This document shows positions 63,412 through 64,000 of a stretch of DNA of 64,000 nt, in pieces. The position numbers and the translations under genes were made by a program. Source of the DNA: Eutypella sp. D-1. Taxonomy: Eukaryota; Ascomycota; Sordariomycetes; Xylariales; Diatrypaceae. The stretch is from assembly GCA_023313575.1 (NCBI GenBank), contig JAJTTP010000008.1:1550001-1614000 (forward strand). The letters are read 5' to 3'. Within the stretch, counting starts at the first letter, position 1, and each line of letters begins with the position of its first letter. Below the pieces are notes generated by a model that was not told the origin of the DNA, searched no databases, and saw only the letters and a program-made list of their open reading frames with translations.

Positions 63412-64000
63412 GTAGGCTGGCATCAGCCCCCTGTCCCCTTGCACCAAAGCCCCTCCCATCCCCTTACGTCGTGCGCTGCGCATGTGTTGGTTGACCTGCT
63501 TTTAAAGCCTTCCATCAGGGCTAAAAAGCAGTGAACCGAGCGACCTTGGAAACAAGGCAAGGCGCACCACAAGGTGAAACGATCATCAAATTTAAAATAC
63601 TAGATTTAATCCATTTATGTTGAGATGTCCTGGCCGTATGCTAAGTATGAGTATATATGATGTGTATGGGGAAGATGATGTTAGGTAGATGGCTTACTCG
63701 CGTGGCGCAACTATTTTATGGTGTGTGCCTTACCAAGGATCGTGAATTGGGGCAGGGCGTATCGCCTCTAGACCGTACTAATCAGGAGGGCTACAACAAT
63801 AACAAGCCAAGAACAAGACCGAAAGGTGAGGCAACGAATAATGATGTTAGTAACCTGGCCATTGGACGATAAGTCGACGAGAAGAAGGAAAGCGTACATA
63901 AAAGCTGTAGGCTTAAGGATAGTATCGTACAAATAGGACCCGGCAGAGCTGATCAGTGCAGCATGCAGGCCACCCTGCCCTAGGCATCATTGCAACACTT
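63412..64000. other. Intergenic to window edge
   Basis: No recognisable gene. An open frame at 63657-63872 has no family features. Confidence 0.45.

Overview
The window looks like nuclear DNA of a filamentous ascomycete (Pezizomycotina, most likely Sordariomycetes; the species cannot be named from the sequence). The reasons are genes split by short introns (about 48-105 nt) with GTRNGT donors and CTAAC-type branch sites, and a set of families typical of these fungi: HET domains, a Pth11-like/rhodopsin-domain membrane protein, Con-6, DUF3712, a DUF8021-like secreted protein and a Vpr-type subtilase. Long gene-poor spacers carry simple repeats. Genes are independently transcribed; there are no operons.

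Left accessory arm (about 1-32 kb). A HET-domain gene runs off the left edge. It is followed by a membrane-anchored protein with a fucose-lectin-like ectodomain, a five-exon seven-helix Pth11-like protein, a secreted DUF8021-like protein and a lineage-specific hypothetical. Next is a HUL4-type HECT ubiquitin ligase, a frameshifted relic of a two-domain secreted protein, a con-6 conidiation gene and a DUF3712 protein. The arm ends with a HET protein carrying an unusual 34-residue repeat array plus ankyrin repeats, and a secreted subtilisin-like protease.

Core block (about 35-53.5 kb). This holds a nuclear-looking protein whose C-terminus resembles the AFF/Ebp1 homology domain, mitochondrial-type peptidyl-tRNA hydrolase 2, a coiled-coil protein with an Arg/Asp-rich N-terminus, the AAA+ ATPase RVB2 and GAPDH. 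These are housekeeping genes and intact.

Right accessory arm (about 54-64 kb). This holds a possible small conserved ORF, a third HET gene, an intact four-exon short-chain dehydrogenase/reductase and, immediately downstream of it on the same strand, the stop-riddled 3' remnant of a polyketide synthase (KR-like segment and carrier domain). A 352-bp hAT-like MITE with 59-66 bp terminal inverted repeats follows.

The accessory arms combine self/non-self recognition genes (three HET genes), surface and secreted proteins, and gene decay by frameshift and C-to-T type change. The most novel candidates are the HET/34-residue-repeat/ankyrin protein, the decayed PKS next to an intact SDR, and the new-looking MITE. 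Exon boundaries were read by eye from splice consensus and reading-frame continuity; no transcript or database evidence was available.
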